A stretch of DNA of 64,000 bases, from assembly GCA_964035575.1 (NCBI GenBank), contig OZ037873.1, positions 868,001 to 932,000 on the forward strand. Reading direction: 5' to 3'. Source of the DNA: Rhynchopus sp. YZ270_cl-10 (Eukaryota; Euglenozoa; Diplonemea; Diplonemida; Diplonemidae). The number at the start of each line of letters is the position of its first letter. The first letter of the stretch is position 1. The notes beneath the pieces were generated by a model that saw only the letters and a program-made list of their open reading frames with translations, made no database searches and was not told the origin of the DNA. Made by a program: the position numbers and the translations under genes. Shown piece after piece: positions 62,776-64,000 of the stretch.

Positions 62776-63524
62776 TTTGTGATTCTGTTGCGCCTCTTGT
62801 GATTTTCTCCGAAAAAAAAGAACACAATTTCAGCCGCGCCCACGGGCCACCCCAGAAAAAGGGCACAAAAATCACACAAAAAAGACGCGCAAAGGGCGGG
62901 AAAAAAACCGGTCCCCAGCCGAAAAAACCCGGGAAAATAGGCCCGTCACGGTTCAGGCCTGATACCCACTTTTGGAAATGGGTAGTAACGAGAATAGTTG
63001 GTTTCTAAAGAGAAAAAACCCCTTTTTTTTTCTATTCTTCTTTCGCAATGAATGCCACCTTAAGGAGGGCAAATCGCCCAAAGGTAATAATAGGATTTTG
63101 TTTAAACAGTTTCAAGCAACCTCTAATGCAAACCAACACAATGCTCTTACAGCGCTTTCTTGTATTGTTTTGGCTGAGTTACACTACACCAAGTTCTTAA
63201 AAGAAGCCAACAAAGAGCACAACATGCAAAAAAAGAAAAACTTCATAAAAACCCTATTCAAATACCAGGGTTCTTTAACAGCCTAAAAAAAAATGCACTT
63301 TTGTACCCCCTCTTTCTCGTATGCGCTTTATCAGTATTCAGTCTTGAAGCTCCCCTAATTCCTTTCTACGCCTCACCACTAACCCACTAACCGTATCTGC
63401 GTCAAGACCTGCTCTGTACTCATTCTTCCCACCCAGGAAGACCTCCACCCAGGAGTGTATTCCTCAGCCTTCACTACGCACGTCCTTTTGTTTTTCATCG
63501 CGTTGAGAGTGGAGAACACCCCAT

Positions 63525-63977
63525 CTACCCTCGTGACGGACAAAGGTGTCGCAAAGCCAAGCGACTATTGCTGAGATACATTCTCAGATAATTTGGGGTT
63601 TTTTCTGTGTGTCCAGGCCAGTACTCCAGGGTGCATCCCTCAGGAAGAGCAGAGGCAGGCTGGGTTCTGTAGGTTTTGAGCTCGTATACATTGTCGTTTG
63701 ACAGCGCGTGGAGATGCAGTGTCCACATGATTGCGTTGGGTTTCAGGGGAAATCGTTGGAAATCCCTTCTCTCGGACGGTCTCCCCTTCTTTAACGTAAT
63801 CCCTTCACTGGCGAGCTGCTTCTTTGTCAGTTTCTCAAGAAGGGTGACACCTCTCGACTTTGCCGCAACTTCGGCCATTTCTGCGCCGGACATCATAAGC
63901 ATTCTGGATATGTAGCTCGCGTAGCAGCATGTTTCCGAGGACGCGGGTGTGGGGTGCTCTTCCATGACGATGTCCAT
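63525..63977 (-). CDS. Unrecognised reading frame at the right edge, minus strand
   Basis: A 150-residue open frame starting MDIVMEEHPTPASS. It reads like real protein (YASYISRMLMMSGAEMAEVA, GVTLLEKLTKKQLASEGITL, WTLHLHALSNDNVYELKTY) and has codon use unlike the T-rich spacers. More coding-like sequence follows to about 63370. A stop codon lies directly before the ATG, so either this is the true start or an exon begins near it. No family was recognised. It would be the only minus-strand gene in the window. A mobile-element remnant is an equal possibility, and it may continue in exons beyond the window. Confidence 0.35.
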   Translation of the reverse strand: MDIVMEEHPTPASSETCCYASYISRMLMMSGAEMAEVAAKSRGVTLLEKLTKKQLASEGITLKKGRPSERRDFQRFPLKPNAIMWTLHLHALSNDNVYELKTYRTQPASALPEGCTLEYWPGHTEKTPNYLRMYLSNSRLALRHLCPSRG

Positions 63978-64000
63978 TCAGCGACCCTTCCTGGCTAGTC

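Larger units (their letters stand above)
60870..63524. other. Spacer with R2, R1, coding-like patch and A-rich array
   Basis: R2 (61080-61150) and R1 (61188-61220) come first. Then two direct copies of a TTTGCCTGCGGCGCCATTTT ... TTTGCTCCGCAAAAAAA block (61610-61660 and 61700-61757), a coding-like patch (61780-62066), and the AATCACAA-type array (62260-62775), which ends in a small inverted piece. No confident gene. Confidence 0.5.

Overview
The window is nuclear DNA of a microbial eukaryote that I cannot place more precisely. The reasons are GT-AG introns, an ArfGAP, a Golgi GlcNAc-transferase I, and DUF4116 and ankyrin proteins. Gene density is low, about ten genes in 64 kb. Spacers are AT-rich with many poly-T and poly-A runs, and mobile DNA and short repeats are very abundant. 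All confidently called genes are on the + strand. No rRNA gene, functional tRNA gene, CRISPR array or bacterial-type operon was seen.

Layout. 0.3-1.2 kb: ArfGAP. 4.0-5.2 kb: multi-pass membrane protein of unknown function. 7.5-9.5 kb: DUF4116-repeat protein with a possible ubiquitin-like N-terminus. 10.1-16.5 kb: a mobile-element island whose core is a roughly 5.2-kb tyrosine-recombinase (DIRS-order) retroelement fossil with split direct repeats A1...B1-A2...B2, bracketed by a 37-bp inverted repeat. 17.6-19.1 kb: two near-identical elements with terminal inverted repeats around a cruciform-like spacer. 19.6-23.0 kb: GlcNAc-transferase I with an acidic/serine-rich stem and two cysteine-rich C-terminal modules; its first intron holds a piggyBac relic. 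24.4-24.9 kb: small, possibly ubiquitin-like protein. 25-41.7 kb: a gene desert holding a 1.19-kb foldback palindrome, a 1.6-kb inverted-repeat element, MITEs, hairpins and many short repeats. 41.8-46.2 kb: a four-exon secretory-pathway protein that looks like a degenerate GBP/atlastin-type GTPase. 48-53.7 kb: a tandem ankyrin tail-anchor pair with a duplicated upstream block, then a TauD/TfdA-type dioxygenase. 55.2-55.8 kb: a two-repeat protein of unknown function. 59.05-60.9 kb: a heptamer satellite, then a second TauD-type paralogue with a signal peptide. The right edge has an unrecognised minus-strand reading frame.

How the parts relate. The genes do not form one pathway. ArfGAP, GlcNAc-transferase I, the secreted GBP-like protein and the signal-peptide dioxygenase all relate to the secretory route, but genes are not ordered by function in such genomes, so this may be chance. 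All six introns I could model start with GTATG. Most start codons follow a C/T-rich tract. About a dozen families of short repeats (roughly 40-200 bp) recur in intergenic DNA and introns; nearly every copy I found is in the same orientation as the genes. I consider this strand-polarised repeat system the most interesting unexplained feature. Repeat names R1-R14 are my own labels. All coordinates for repeats were read by eye and may be off by a few bases.
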